This document shows, piece by piece, positions 1-10,734 of a stretch of 64,000 nucleotides of DNA (position 1 is the stretch's first letter; each line of letters begins with the position of its first letter). Position numbers and translations under genes: made by a program. The notes beneath the pieces are model-generated. The model was given only the letters and a program-made list of their open reading frames with translations, was not told where the DNA came from and searched no databases. Source of the stretch: Viola odorata (taxonomy: Eukaryota; Streptophyta; Magnoliopsida; Malpighiales; Violaceae); the NCBI GenBank assembly GCA_963691705.1, contig OY829537.1, forward strand, positions 18,848,078 to 18,912,077. Reading direction: 5' to 3'.

Positions 1-390
1 CCAGCTATTAAGGATAAATGGCCGAGGGATAGCCTCATGCAAATAATTATCATCCAGCAAGATAATACGAAAACACATATACATGAGGATGATATTGAAT
101 TCCTAGCTGCAGTAGAGAGTGTAGGCTTGAACATTAGAGTGTTGTGTCAGCCACCAAATTCCCCTGATTTAAATGTACTTGATTTAGGTTTTTTTAGAGC
201 TATTCAATCCTTGCAAGAGAAGAAATGTGCAAATAACCTAAATCAATTAGTAGAAGCAGTGAGTAAATCATTTTTGGAGTTTTCTGAGGTGAAGGCAAAC
301 AACATTTTCATCACTTTACAGTCATGCATGATTGAAATTATGAGAATTATGGGTTCCAATGCTTACAGAATCCCTCATATAAAGAAATAA
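1..390 (+). CDS. Mariner-like transposase, C-terminal part (5' end outside window)
   Basis: The reading frame is open from base 1 (before the first Met at 37) to a stop at 388-390, giving about 129 residues of the catalytic domain end. The motif QQDNTKTH holds the second catalytic Asp. NSPDLNVLDLGFF holds the third, with 39 residues between the first D of QQDN and the D of NVLD, which is the DD39D spacing of plant mariner (Soymar/Vulmar-type) transposases. The first Asp and the DNA-binding domain lie upstream of the window. No stop or frameshift is visible in this part, so the gene may be intact. Its role is cut-and-paste transposition at TA targets. Confidence 0.85.
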   Translation, partial: PAIKDKWPRDSLMQIIIIQQDNTKTHIHEDDIEFLAAVESVGLNIRVLCQPPNSPDLNVLDLGFFRAIQSLQEKKCANNLNQLVEAVSKSFLEFSEVKANNIFITLQSCMIEIMRIMGSNAYRIPHIKK

Positions 391-1132
391 CAGTTGGCTA
401 GGCATGGATTGCTTCCTCACAGCTTGTCATGTGATCCAATTCTGCTAGCAACTGCTGCTGCTAATCTTCCACCATTACCTTGTAAGACTGTGTGCTCTTG
501 TCATTTTTTGTAAATGTAATGTTGAATGTATATTGACATGTCCTTGTTATTGTTATGCAGAAAATTGGGTGGAAGATTGCTTTATTCGATGGACGACAAC
601 TTTTTTGGTTAGTTATTGGACATATTTAGATATGTAGTTTGTTACTTTAGATGGTAACTCTATTAATGTGACTTAGGATTGAATTATTTTGGTAGGACTC
701 AATGTAATTTTTTAAAACTAGCATCTGTTTGCTACTGTTAGTAAATGTGAGATATGTTACATTACTAACAGTCAATATGCAAACTGAGTTAGCTCTGTCT
801 TACAAATACTACTTACATATTGCATTTTGGCTAAGAAAGTTCCCTTATAATTGATGCTGCTTTGATTGAGTGTTTATGTAAGTGTGTAATGCATGGAGAG
901 TATTGGCCTGTTTCTGCTGTGTTTGAGTGTTTGTGCTGTGTTTGAGTGTTTATGTAATTGTGTGATCCGTTTTTGCTTTGTTTGAGTGTTTATGTTTATG
1001 GCAGAGCCATGGAGAGTATTGGCCAGTTTTTTCTGTGTTTGTAGGTTTGTGTGTAGTGAACCATGGGGAGTATTGGTTGTATTGTCATATTGTGTGTAAT
1101 GTTGTGTACAGTGAGGTAGGCAAGTTGATTTA
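391..1132. other. MLE internal non-coding stretch with degenerate repeats
   Basis: This is the transposase 3' side. From about 880 to 1060 it contains several imperfect copies of a GT-rich phrase around TTTGAGTGTTTATGTAAGTG and of CATGGAGAGTATTGGCC. No coding potential was recognised. The pogo-like element interrupts this stretch at the TA at 1131-1132, and similar sequence resumes after 3343. Confidence 0.5.
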
Positions 1133-3341
1133 CAGTAGAAACTCGATAAATTAATACTCGATTATTTAATAAACTCTCTAAGATAATATTTTTGGCCGGT
1201 TCCGACTCGGGGATAGGGTGCTAAATTAATAATTCGCTAAAATTATAAGATAATACATTTTTGATAATTTCTTTAGGCCCCATATAAAATATAAATTAAT
1301 AATTCCTTATATATAGCATATTACATGAATGATTTATGAAGGTTTCTTGAAAAATGACTCAATTGTCTTTTGTTTTTTGTTGAAATCAATTTCCCCTTGA
1401 ATGTCGTCTCTAATTTTCCTTAGCATGGTAAGAACTTCTGGTGTTGTTTTCTCATAGCTCAACAAGAAATTGTTCAATGTGATTGCCGCTTTAATAGCTT
1501 CGTTTCGCGAAGGGGGCTCCATTGTAGAACTTTCATCATCTTCTTCATCGATATCATCTTTATTAATTCCAATAACGCTTTCAATAATTTCTTCATCAGT
1601 CAACAACTGTGCAACTACATTTTCTTCTGGGTGAGTCAGAACATCTTCGACATCCATTGCATTGCGATAACCCAACTCTTTGATCAAATTCTGGAGTTCT
1701 TGAGTGCTTTCACCACCTTCATCTGAGTTCTCAAAAGTCACGTTATCTGTTGATCGAAGTTTACAATGACGAAAGCAGTTCGCAATTGTATTTGCACGAA
1801 CATCCATAGTCCATGCTGAAATTGCAAGATTCATTGCATCTAACACATTTATTTTTGCTGGATTTGGAACCCCTAATTCATAACCCTCTAAAAGACTTCT
1901 ATAAAATCGACGACGATAATGCATCTTAAAAGCTCGTATGATCCCCGCGTCACAAGGTTGAATTTTTGAAGTTGTGTTTGGTGGCAAAAAAAATAATTCA
2001 ACATTTCGTAATCCTTCAATAATTTTTGGATGAGCAGGGCAATTATCCACAATCAAGAGAATTTTTCTTCCAACCATTTTTTTATCAAGTTGGCGAACAT
2101 ATTCTTCAAATAACACACCAGTCATCCAAGCTCGTTTGTTAGCACGGTACTCACAGTTAAGACTGTTCAAGTTTACATTCTTCAAGCACCTTGGTTTAGC
2201 ATATTTCCCAATAATCCATAAAGGAAGTTTTTCCGAACCGTCCTCATTACAGCAAATAGCAACAGTTAGTCTTTCCTTGTCTTATTTTTTCCCTTCAAGC
2301 TGCATTGTTGCAAGGGAATGATCCGGTTGAAGTCTAAAAAAAACCTGTTTAAGATCAAAACATGTAAATAATTACATCACTAAAGTACAAAATATAAAAT
2401 AAAATACAGGGCTGATTTCGTTAATAAAAAAACAAACCTGTTTCATCCATATTAAAGATGTCTTTCATTTCAAACTGATCAACTTTGTCTCTTATGGATT
2501 TTAATTTGTCCTCCATGCCCTCCATTTCAACAGATCCACTCTCTCCGAAACGCCGGAAATTTTTAATTTCATATCTTGCTTTGAACTTTCCAAGCCAACC
2601 AATAGAAAAAGTAAAGTCTGGAGCATCCACTGGATACATATCTTTCATGAACTTTTTCGCCTTCTCGATGATTAGTTCACCTGTCATATTCACATGTTCT
2701 TGATATTGAAGAATCCATTCATAGAGAGATTTTTCTAGGTCAGGAAATTTTGCCGGTTTGTGTCGCTTAACATCGCCTCTTTCGGGAGCAAGTGAGAGAT
2801 ACTCTAAAGACCGCTTAACTGTATTCGATATTGTCGCTTGACTCACCTGCAAACCATAGTTACTATGAACCCATTCTTGCAATTGCTTTTGAGTGAGACT
2901 TGGATTATCCTTGTTGTGCTTGCATAATGCTCTTCGAATCTCGTCTGTCATTGTTGTTTTTTTCACACCTTTAAGATGGGAAGCCATGTTGTGTGTATGA
3001 TTTGTTTGTGTTAACCTACAGTATTTTGATCTTGTTTATATAGAAAATATTTTTAATGTCCATAAAGTGATACATTGAACACAAGAAGCATAATAAGGTG
3101 GGAGATTGAAGGTTTCTTTCAAATTGGGCCCTTCATTTGATATACAGTACATGCATTGTATACAATAATTACAGTAAGTGGAAGCTTGAAAGGTGTTTGT
3201 AAACTAAGTATTTTACTATAAATTAATAAAATATTAATTAATATATAAATTATTAATTATTAATTTATCGATTAATTAATAACTCTTTTAATTAATAAAT
3301 TTTGGTCGTCCCAAGTGTATTATTTTATAGAGTTTCTACTG
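1133..3341 (-). mobile_element. Pogo/Tigger-like DNA transposon (2209 bp) nested in the MLE
   Basis: Both ends are seen. The left end is CAGTAGAAACTCGATAAA at 1133 and the right end, reverse-complemented from 3341, is CAGTAGAAACTCTATAAA. The termini are imperfect inverted repeats of roughly 25 bp starting CAGT. TA flanks both ends (1131-1132 and 3342-3343), the target duplication of the Tc1/mariner/pogo superfamily. The subterminal regions are very AT-rich. The only gene is a two-exon transposase on the minus strand. Sequence on either side is the same low-complexity MLE phrase, showing insertion into the older element. Confidence 0.9.
1334..2987 (-). pseudogene. Pogo/Tigger-like transposase (CENP-B-type HTH + DDE_1), lightly broken
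   Basis: Translation starts at 2987. Exon 1 (about 2987 to 2440) encodes an N-terminal helix-turn-helix (around residues 10-60) and a CENP-B/Tc5-type HTH, ending at the first catalytic motif MDETG. An AT-rich intron with GT..AG ends follows, and exon 2 (about 2349 to 1334) carries KLPLWIIGKYAKPRC, then LIVDNCPAHPK (second Asp) and TTSKIQPCDAG (third Asp, 31 residues further). Exon 2 is open in the same frame back to about 2349 except for one in-frame TAA at 2282-2284, directly before DKERLTVAICC. A run of eight T at the exon 2 start also appears to leave the intron junction out of frame. The tail ends in QKTIESFFKKP, which resembles a PIP-like PCNA-binding motif. The protein probably bound the element's inverted repeats. 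The family call is firm, and the gene is probably inactive. Confidence 0.85.
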
Positions 3342-4004
3342 TACATTGTGTTTATGTAAGTGTGTGATCCACATTGATGAGATATGGACTGTTTCTGCTG
3401 TGTTTGCATATTTTTTGTTTGTGTAATGGATGGCTCCTAACTGTTTTGCTTCCTTGATCTAAACTGTTTAGGTTTGTGTTTAATTTATTGGTTGTTCTAT
3501 TTTGCTTCGGTCAGCTCACCACAAGTTCTGTTTAATGCATGGATCCTAGCTGATTTGATTCCTTAATCTCAATTATAGAGGTATGTGTTTAATGCATTGG
3601 TTGTTCTATTTTGCATCGTTCATCTCATTGGTATTTCTATTTAATGCATTGCCTGTTTAAAATTACTCCTTAATGTCAATTATAGAGGTCTGTGTTGGAG
3701 TAGATAGGAGATGGCTAGGGGTTGCAACTGTTGCGTCTTGTGCACTGTGTAGTTTGTATTTTCAAAAAAAAAAATGCAACAGTTGGATAAGACTAGCCAA
3801 ACGTTTAGGCGTGAAGTGAGAAAGTGGCGTGAATTGGTGAGTAATGCAACTGCCATACACTAAACAGACATCTATTGCAACTGAAACACACAAACACAGT
3901 TTTTTTACAGCCTTTTAAGATTCCCAAACCATGTGTCTGTTCCTCCAAGCGCCGCTTGTAATGTATCCATTAATACACACCACTCCCTAACCCTAATTAC
4001 CCTT
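3342..4004. other. MLE internal non-coding stretch
   Basis: This continues the GT-rich low-complexity sequence that precedes the pogo insertion, with repeated phrases around GTGTTTAATGCATTGG. No open frame of interest was found. It ends at the TATA-bearing promoter of the small gene at 4089. Confidence 0.4.
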
Positions 4005-4005
4005 C

Positions 4006-4028
4006 TATATATACCTCTCTTATAAAGG
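4006..4028 (+). promoter_or_regulatory. TATA boxes of the small cargo gene
   Basis: TATATATA (4006-4013) and TATAAAGG (4021-4028) lie 60-83 bp upstream of the ATG at 4089, which sits in a good plant context (GCCATGG). The spacing suits a short 5' leader starting near 4040-4055. Confidence 0.5.
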
Positions 4029-4088
4029 CAAAAACTCCACACCACACAGCCACCTCTCCCATATCTTCTTCTTTGCAGGTTTTCCGCC

Positions 4089-4457
4089 ATGGATCGTGAC
4101 ACCAAGATCAATCACCTCAACTTTGCGGGCCTGGTTGTAACTCATCTCCAAGATGACATTGTGACGTTGGAGCATAAGGTCCTCCAGAGTACCCAAGACA
4201 TCAACCAGCTGACAATGACGTTGGCAGCTATCAAACAAGAGATGGACGATATCCATGAAGATGAAGACCATGAGGGGTTGGCCATCACTGCGATTGATGC
4301 CTTCGGTAGGTCTGTCAATCACCTTTCTCTTGCAATTGCTCATATGGAGCACAAGAGAGCGGTGTTTGAATTGGCACTAACTACTGTTAGGATTGCCGTT
4401 GTAGAACTCAACAGCTTTGGGAATGTCATTCCAGGCATTCCCACCTCTGATGAGTAG
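4089..4457 (+). CDS. Small helical acidic protein, transposon accessory family (copy A)
   Basis: A 122-residue intronless ORF of unknown function. The start is supported by GCCATGG and TATA boxes 60-83 bp upstream, and AATAAA follows at 4526-4531, so it looks like a complete minigene. The protein begins MDRDTK, is predicted helical throughout, has an acidic stretch (DDIHEDEDHEG) near residue 55 and ends GIPTSDE. Reading it beside the two antisense genes of the retrotransposon at 52289 and 53050 shows a shared plan: MDxxT start, a DIxxL..TL-type helix, a conserved segment of the type HLxxAxAxxxxxKA, and an IPxxPxxDD-like acidic tail. No catalytic motif or membrane segment is seen. Homology among the three is my own alignment by eye. 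Confidence 0.6.
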   Translation: MDRDTKINHLNFAGLVVTHLQDDIVTLEHKVLQSTQDINQLTMTLAAIKQEMDDIHEDEDHEGLAITAIDAFGRSVNHLSLAIAHMEHKRAVFELALTTVRIAVVELNSFGNVIPGIPTSDE

Positions 4458-4531
4458 TTGTTTTCTGTGGTGCATGTATGTGTCCTTCGTTTCCCTAAAC
4501 TGCCATGTAATGTGCTGGTTTCATCAATAAA

Positions 4532-5388
4532 AGTTTCTGTTTCTATGATGTTGTAGTATCCATCTTCTTATCTTTTCATTTTCCAATAATTTAACAGTAA
4601 CAATCAGCCAATTAGTAACCAATTTCAGGCCAGTTTAAGACAAAGTAATCCACAAATAGAGGAGCAACAACAGGAAGACCATAAACATGGCATTTATGAA
4701 TAAATATGCAACTAGTTACAATTTAATTAATCCAAACACAAAGGAGTAAGAACATTAATTCAATTAACAGGGCAAACAGGATATATTTGTCCAGTGAAAG
4801 TCAGGCAAGCATTATGCAAATAACTGGCCATTTGTACAGTAATAAATCCAAACACAATGGAGTAAGAACATTAAATTAACAAACAGAGCAAACACAGACT
4901 ATTTCTTCTTCAAATCCGCCAAGCATTAAACAAAGGAAATCAGTAATGAGAACAGGCAAGCATAGTAACAAACCACAGAGAAAGAACAACTTCTTTTATT
5001 CATCACAGAGTAAGAAAGGCATTTATACACAATGTGCCAATAGATTCAAATGGAGCCAATGCCATGATTTACCAAAAAAGGCCAGTTATCCACCCATTGA
5101 TGAATGCATTAAATCACAGAGTAAGAAAGAACAACATAACAATATAGAATTTGAAGAAGAACAAAAAAAGCCAGTTATCCACCCAAAGAAGAACATCATG
5201 ATCCATTGTCTATTCCAAACAAAAACAAATAAACACAACCGAAGTAGAAATCACTCCTCATTACCACACCCCCAAAATAACCACTACTATGGTTGGAATT
5301 TACACATATCCTATTTACAAGCTTCCAGTTTACAACCACATCACCTAATGTTCACAAACAATGCAAAATGACTACATCTCTGGCATCA
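4532..5388. other. MLE internal region with imperfect direct repeats
   Basis: The phrase AATCCAAACACAA plus GGAGTAAGAACATTAA occurs twice (about 4731 and 4846) and CATCACAGAGTAAGAAAG-like phrases recur near 5000 and 5115. An open frame of 141 residues at 4946-5371 is Asn/His/Lys-rich with no recognisable domain. It probably reflects the 3' flank of the minus-strand gene at 5389. Confidence 0.4.
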
Positions 5389-5796
5389 TCAATAGAAGGA
5401 GGGAAGTAACAGACGCAACATTTCAATGAAGCAAGGTTCCCAGGTTGGATCAGTCAAAGTAAACATACCAGCAATGGGGAGCTTGTTGAGGTCGAAATCT
5501 CTTTCCCCTTTATACTTGGCTGCAAACAGCCTCTCCTCAACAGATGGTTCGTTCAAGTTAAAATCATGAACAACCTTCTTGGGTGTTGTACGCTGCCTTG
5601 ACTTCACACCCCTGAAATCAACAATTGCTTTAATAGTTGGATTTGTCTCGTCGCCGGAGTCCTCCACAATCTGGTCAGCATCATCGGCGACCTCTCCACC
5701 ATTTCCAATGGAATCTGGAACTACCATGTTCATGGAATCATCAAAATGGGCTATGGATTCTGATTGAGAATCCTCCCAAAAATTGATGTTTTTCAT
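5389..5796 (-). CDS. Unknown acidic protein with DLN-type motifs (MLE cargo)
   Basis: A 135-residue intronless ORF that I do not recognise. It starts MKNINFWEDSQSES, has a very acidic middle (ADDADQIVEDSGDE), a basic patch (RGVKSRQRTTPKK) that could be a nuclear signal, and two DLN-type motifs (DFNLNEP and DFDLNKLP) resembling EAR repressor motifs. About 100 bp upstream on the same strand is a TATA-like CATATATATTACG near 5895-5907, which supports real transcription. It faces the gene at 4089 convergently, inside the same mariner-like element. It could be a passenger gene or an accessory transposition protein; nothing in the sequence settles this. Confidence 0.5.
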   Translation of the reverse strand: MKNINFWEDSQSESIAHFDDSMNMVVPDSIGNGGEVADDADQIVEDSGDETNPTIKAIVDFRGVKSRQRTTPKKVVHDFNLNEPSVEERLFAAKYKGERDFDLNKLPIAGMFTLTDPTWEPCFIEMLRLLLPSFY

Positions 5797-6104
5797 TACC
5801 CAATTGGCGCAGGTGTGAAGAACCCTAATTTGAAACGAAGGGACGAAGAAATCGTGACTGAACTCTGACGGGGGATTGGATTGAAATCAACGTAATATAT
5901 ATGAGGTCGCGAATGATTGACGCCCCAAATTTCCATTTCCCACCTAAAATTATTTTCGATTTCCCCCCAAAATTTCGAATGAAACTTCTGCCAATTTGGT
6001 TTGCAATGGCGTGAGGGAGAGAAGAGAGAGAGTGAGGGTTAAATGGTCAGAAATCGGGGAAAGAATCCTTGGAAACGGAGAACATCAACCATTGCCGACC
6101 GCTA

Positions 6105-6144
6105 AAAACACTCTAAAACGTCAATTTTTCGTGACCGGAGGGAG
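6105..6144 (-). repeat. Right terminal inverted repeat of the MLE
   Basis: On the minus strand it reads CTCCCTCCGGTCACG then an AAAATTGACGTTTT core, followed outward by TA at 6145-6146. The sequence type matches plant mariner and Stowaway termini. Confidence 0.7.
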
Positions 6145-6146
6145 TA

Positions 6147-8458
6147 TGATTTTTACAATATTCTCTACATGTACAAGTTTTTTGTCAGGTTAGTTAATCA
6201 AATCCCAACTTTTATTTGGTGAAATGATAGCCATGGTTGGTTTCCACTTACTAAAAAACTAATCGAAATATCGTTGTAGATTATGGTTATTATTCCCAAT
6301 CTCAATTCTTCCCTCATTTGTTGTTGGTTTGTCAGTTAAGAGAACTGGGAAGAGGAGTTGATATCCTTGTGGTTGTTTTAGTTTTGCTTTCACTAGTAGA
6401 TATGGCCTGCAGCTTGGGTTTTTGATTGTTCCTGCATATCTCAGCAGATAAAGCAATTCATGCCTACATAATTATTTTGTGATACATATTTTCTTATCTT
6501 AAAAGCTCTCTATATATAAAAGCTCTCAACAGCAACTCTTATATCAAATCCAATTTTCTTTCACATGCTTGAATATCAGTTCAGGTAAATGTCCAATTAA
6601 GCATATCTAACTTACATTTTATGTTAGTTGTAATTATTTACCTAGATATGTTTATCATGACTGATTGCATAATGTGTGTACCATGTGAAATTTGTTCTTG
6701 TAATTATAGTTTTCTCTCATTCCTTTTGTTTGGTCCATAGCTCTGTGTTATGCAACTGGTGAAGCAATTTTCACCAGGTTTTTTACTCATCGGTGTTTTG
6801 CAGAGCACTTTTATAGTTTGATATTGAAACTTGACCATGTCGTACAGGCTGCCATGGAAAGCAGGCTACACAACACAACTTATTAACAAACCAGAAAAAT
6901 GATTCTTTTGAAGGGAAAACCCGTTGTGTGGTTAGGAGTTAATGGATATGGATGAAGGTCAAGGGAGGGAAGTGAAAGAAAGATACTGCATTGTTACCTT
7001 TGGATTCTCCGATCAAATTTTTTTGGTTTATTCTGCTTGCAGTTAGTTGTTTGTGCACTGTTGTTTATTATTATAAAGCTTTAGAAATCTCATTTCTCAT
7101 AAACCTATAACTTAATTCATAAATATTAAAGAAATTTTTTAAGTATATCATGGGTTTTTATTAGATTTTTTTCAATATAAAAATTATGTTTAAAAATATT
7201 AATTATTACATATGATATCATAATTCACGTTCGAATCTTGCTTTCATTTATAAAAAATTCTCGTGTGAAAATATATTGATTTTGGCCGTATGCACTAACC
7301 TGCTACAATTCATGTGCTGGGAAACTCATTCTCAGTACGCATTGAAGAGTATTAAATATGGTGATGGGAGATGATGAAGGTGAGTAATTACTTGGCAAGA
7401 GGTTAGAAAGGTACTATTCCGTTGGTTTCACAATACATGCCTTTTAAGCTACGAATCACCGAGCACATCGGCTAAAATACGAACAATTAACACCGTATTA
7501 TATAAAAGTATCATTTATAATGATAATAATAAAAATAAAAATTCGACAATAATGTAATTAAAATATCAATTTCAAATTAAATTGTTCTTTAAATACATTT
7601 AACAATTATAATTTATATTAAATATCTTATTGGTATTAATAATTATTTAAAATTATCACAAAGAAAGCAGAATATTGTAGGATTTGAAATTAATAGCAGA
7701 AGAAGGGAGTGTATTTAGAAAAAGAATTTGCAGTCTAGACTTGTATCGTTAAACAGAGGGATAAAAGTATTAAGGTAACGTTTAGTTTACGGAATGTAAC
7801 AAATATGAAAGGCTAACTCAATTAAAAAATTGAAAAACATAATGAGTACTTTTAAAAAATATATATATTTAATAAGGAATAAATTAGAAAAACAAATTGT
7901 AATTTTTTACTATTTATTTTAGATTTTTAAAAATATTTAAAAAGTTAAGATTGTAATTTTTAAAAAGTTATAATAGGAGTTAATCACGTAAGAGTTTTTT
8001 TAAAGTAATTTACTCATCCGAGTGTAAATTACCACCCAGTCCCACCCCCACAACAGTAATGGATCTGAGCCTAAGATTAAACACAGCGTTGACCTTTACA
8101 AAAAAACAGAAAAACAGCGTTGACTGCTGACATGTCAAGCTTCCGTTAGGCAACCTTACACGCTAATATTCCTCTTTCGAAGGAGAGAGAGATGAAATCA
8201 TTTATTTAACCAAAAATAAAGAATAACAGAGATGTGGTGAAATCCCGAAATCGTAACAACGAAGAAATACATCGTCAAAACTCAAAAGTCGCTCTAAAAT
8301 TCGTTTCCCTTTCTTTCCTCTGCACCAAAAATTAGATCACGCAATCCAAATCTATCCCTCCCTTAACATAGCCCGATCCCATCTCTTCCTTTCCTATATC
8401 TCCTCTTCGATTCCTCCTCTCCTTCATCAATTTCCTTTCTCACTCAAATCTCCCAAAA
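6147..8458. other. Intergenic, AT-rich; 5' flank of the PRA1 gene
   Basis: No gene recognised. The stretch 7080-8000 is very AT-rich with many short homopolymers. From about 8330 a pyrimidine-rich leader (CTTTCC and TCTCC runs) precedes the PRA1 start codon, as is common in plant 5' UTRs. Confidence 0.4.
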
Positions 8459-9112
8459 ATGTCCTCTCAACCTCCTGTCCTTCCAGTTTCCAACACCGTC
8501 GGCGGTGGCGGCGAGTCCCAGCCCCCAATTGCCACCCCCGCCTTCCGCTCCTTCATCAGCGGGATCTCAGAAACCGTCCGCCATGGCATGTCCCAGCGCC
8601 GCCCATGGACTGAACTCATCGACCGCTCCGCTTTCTCCAAACCAGAATCCTTCTCCGATGCGCTCGCTCGTGTCCGCAAGAACTACTCCTACTTCCGCGT
8701 CAACTACGTCTCCATCATCGCCGTGATCCTCGGCGTCTCACTCCTCACCAACCCTTTCTCTCTGCTCATGCTCATCGGCCTCTCTTGCGCTTGGCTGTTC
8801 ATGTACCTATTCCGCCCCTCAGATCAGCCGATTGTCCTCTTTGGCCGTACGTTTTCGGACCGTGAAACTCTGGGGGTCCTTATCCTGCTGAGCGTGGTTG
8901 TGGTTTTCCTGACTAGCGTTGGATCTGTGCTTATCTCTGCTCTCATGGTCGGCGTGGCTATTGTTTGTGCTCATGGCGCATTCCGCGTCCCTGAAGATCT
9001 TTTCCTGGATGAGCAAGAACCTGCTGCCACTGGATTCTTGTCGTTCCTTGGTGGTGCTGCATCTAATGTTGCCGCTTCAGCCGCTCCTGTGGTCGCCGCT
9101 GCCCGCGTTTGA
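8459..9112 (+). CDS. PRA1 family protein (prenylated Rab acceptor), B-type
   Basis: A 217-residue intronless gene, normal length for plant PRA1 proteins. A Pro/Gly-rich cytosolic N-terminus (1-60) precedes the PRA1 core: WTELIDRSAFSKPES, then RVRKNYSYFRVNY, the most diagnostic motif, at about residues 76-88. Two pairs of membrane segments follow, around 88-120 and 138-170, with the acidic stretch RVPEDLFLDEQEP after them. PRA1 proteins sit in ER, Golgi or endosomal membranes and interact with prenylated Rab GTPases in vesicle traffic. The start lies after a pyrimidine-rich leader with AAAATG context. The B subfamily is my judgement from overall resemblance. Confidence 0.9.
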   Translation: MSSQPPVLPVSNTVGGGGESQPPIATPAFRSFISGISETVRHGMSQRRPWTELIDRSAFSKPESFSDALARVRKNYSYFRVNYVSIIAVILGVSLLTNPFSLLMLIGLSCAWLFMYLFRPSDQPIVLFGRTFSDRETLGVLILLSVVVVFLTSVGSVLISALMVGVAIVCAHGAFRVPEDLFLDEQEPAATGFLSFLGGAASNVAASAAPVVAAARV

Positions 9113-10732
9113 GGATCACACACGCCTCCTTTTGGTGAATTCAGGTTCTTTAATTCTTGGTAGAACAATAAGTACGTAATTGGTAATTTTGCGTTTTCTG
9201 TGGTTACAACCAGGATTGTATTGGTAAAATGTGTATGGATCTATGTGATACTCTGATCTATTTTGCTTTTGGCAATGGATCTGTGATTCTGGGTTTCAGT
9301 AGGACATATCTTAGATGATGATACATGTTTGTAATTCCGCTACTCTATTTTTGTTTGCAAATTTGTGAATGAGTATAACCCACATTGTTAAAATTCATAT
9401 GCGTTACTATTTCTTCATTGATTATGCACTGTTTTCTTTGGATTGTTATTCCATATTCTAAGCTGTGATATTAGCGGTACAAAAAAGAGATGAGTAACTC
9501 TCTTTTTCTTTTCTTTTTGATAGTCCAAATGCACAATTTAAATGTTGTGAACAAATCCTTTTGGGAGCTGTCAGGGAGATTAGAGACGTTAGGCAAATTA
9601 TTGAAGCTGCTAGATACATGGTGCTTGGGTTGGGTAGATAAATAGAAACTAGTGATTGGTATCGAACTTGGCAAATGCACAAGTCTCTGACGCTAGTCCG
9701 ATTGCAACTTCATGTTTACCTGGCATTTTAGAAGTAGAAATTACTTATCCAAGAACTCTCAGGCCTCTGCTGGGGAACGATGTTCACAAAGGGTAGCTCC
9801 TACTGTAGATCAGATAGCATCTTTGATTAGAACCTGGGAACCTAATCCCAAGGTTAAAATGGTAGATTTCTGGTATAGTTTATGGGGGCCACAATGTCCA
9901 CGGTTTGAGGTTATACATGAAAGTTTAAGCTCGGGTACTTAGTGTTGAGAATGAGAAGTAAATATGGTGGGAGAAGGCAGTTGAAAATCTTCTTTTGCCA
10001 CCTCTGTGGAGTTTTCTGCAATTGTATAGACTTTTGCTTCTCTTCATTCTTCCAAATTACTGCGGTGCATTTTGTTATCTATTATTTTTTGCCTTTTCAG
10101 AAATGTCATATGGTCTTTACTTGAACTATGGCGCATAGAACAAAAGCTTTGATGGTGTGTCTAGAAAACCAATCAAATCTGCAAGGAGCTTGCAACTTGC
10201 TGGACATGGAAACAACATTTGGACTGCTCTTTCTGCTGAACAAGTACAAATTTCAATTTTAAGGGACTTATGGTTTTTTTTTTCCCGACGAGCAATCTGT
10301 CCCATTGACCAAACCACATGATGATATTGCTTGGGTTAACTCCTTGCATGGTTGTAGATGGCTTATGTTGTTTGGTCAAGTCTCTGTTTTATTTACTTAT
10401 ATCATGTTGAACATGAAATTTCCGCTGGGTAAGCCGAACAGCTCATAAAGTGATAGTGATGCGATGCCATACCCAAGAAATTCATTCAGCTCATGAGATT
10501 TGAGAGCCTTCGCAAACGATAAGTCTGAGTAATGTATCATTGGTATGAGTGGGGTGTGGTGCGGTTGGACCACTTCTGGCCTCCTGGGTCCAAACCTATG
10601 CTGGTTTTTTTCTGAAAGAAAAGAGCTTATCAATATAGTCATTTTTCATCCCCATGAACAACAAGCATAAATTGTCAAATTTGGGTCGGTGCAAACGGGA
10701 CCTGGAAATGCCCAAAGCAGAAATTTAATGAA
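9113..10732. other. 3' flank of PRA1 and intergenic sequence
   Basis: The first few hundred bases are likely 3' UTR. Short open frames exist around 9712-10124, but none has a recognisable domain or supporting splice pattern. Confidence 0.35.
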
Positions 10733-10734
10733 TA

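Larger units (their letters stand above)
1..6144 (+). mobile_element. Mariner-like element (plant DD39D MLE), right part; left end outside window
   Basis: The right terminus is seen directly. The reverse complement from 6144 begins CTCCCTCCGGTCACG and continues into AAAATTGACGTTTT, the typical terminal inverted repeat style of plant mariner and Stowaway elements, and it is followed by the TA dinucleotide at 6145-6146. A transposase 3' end of the plant mariner type lies at 1-390 on the plus strand. Low-complexity GTGTTTATGTAAGTGTGTGATCC-like sequence occurs on both sides of the nested pogo element, which supports one continuous host element. At more than 6.1 kb it is larger than I would expect for a plant MLE (about 3-5 kb), because it carries a nested transposon and two extra genes (4089-4457 and 5389-5796). 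That everything from 391 to 6144 belongs to one element is inference; the left terminus is needed to prove it. Confidence 0.7.

Noticed and set aside
4946..5371. 141-codon open frame on the plus strand inside the MLE
   Set aside because: Composition dominated by Asn, His, Lys and Gln, no domain, no promoter of its own; it covers direct repeats and the 3' side of the minus-strand gene.
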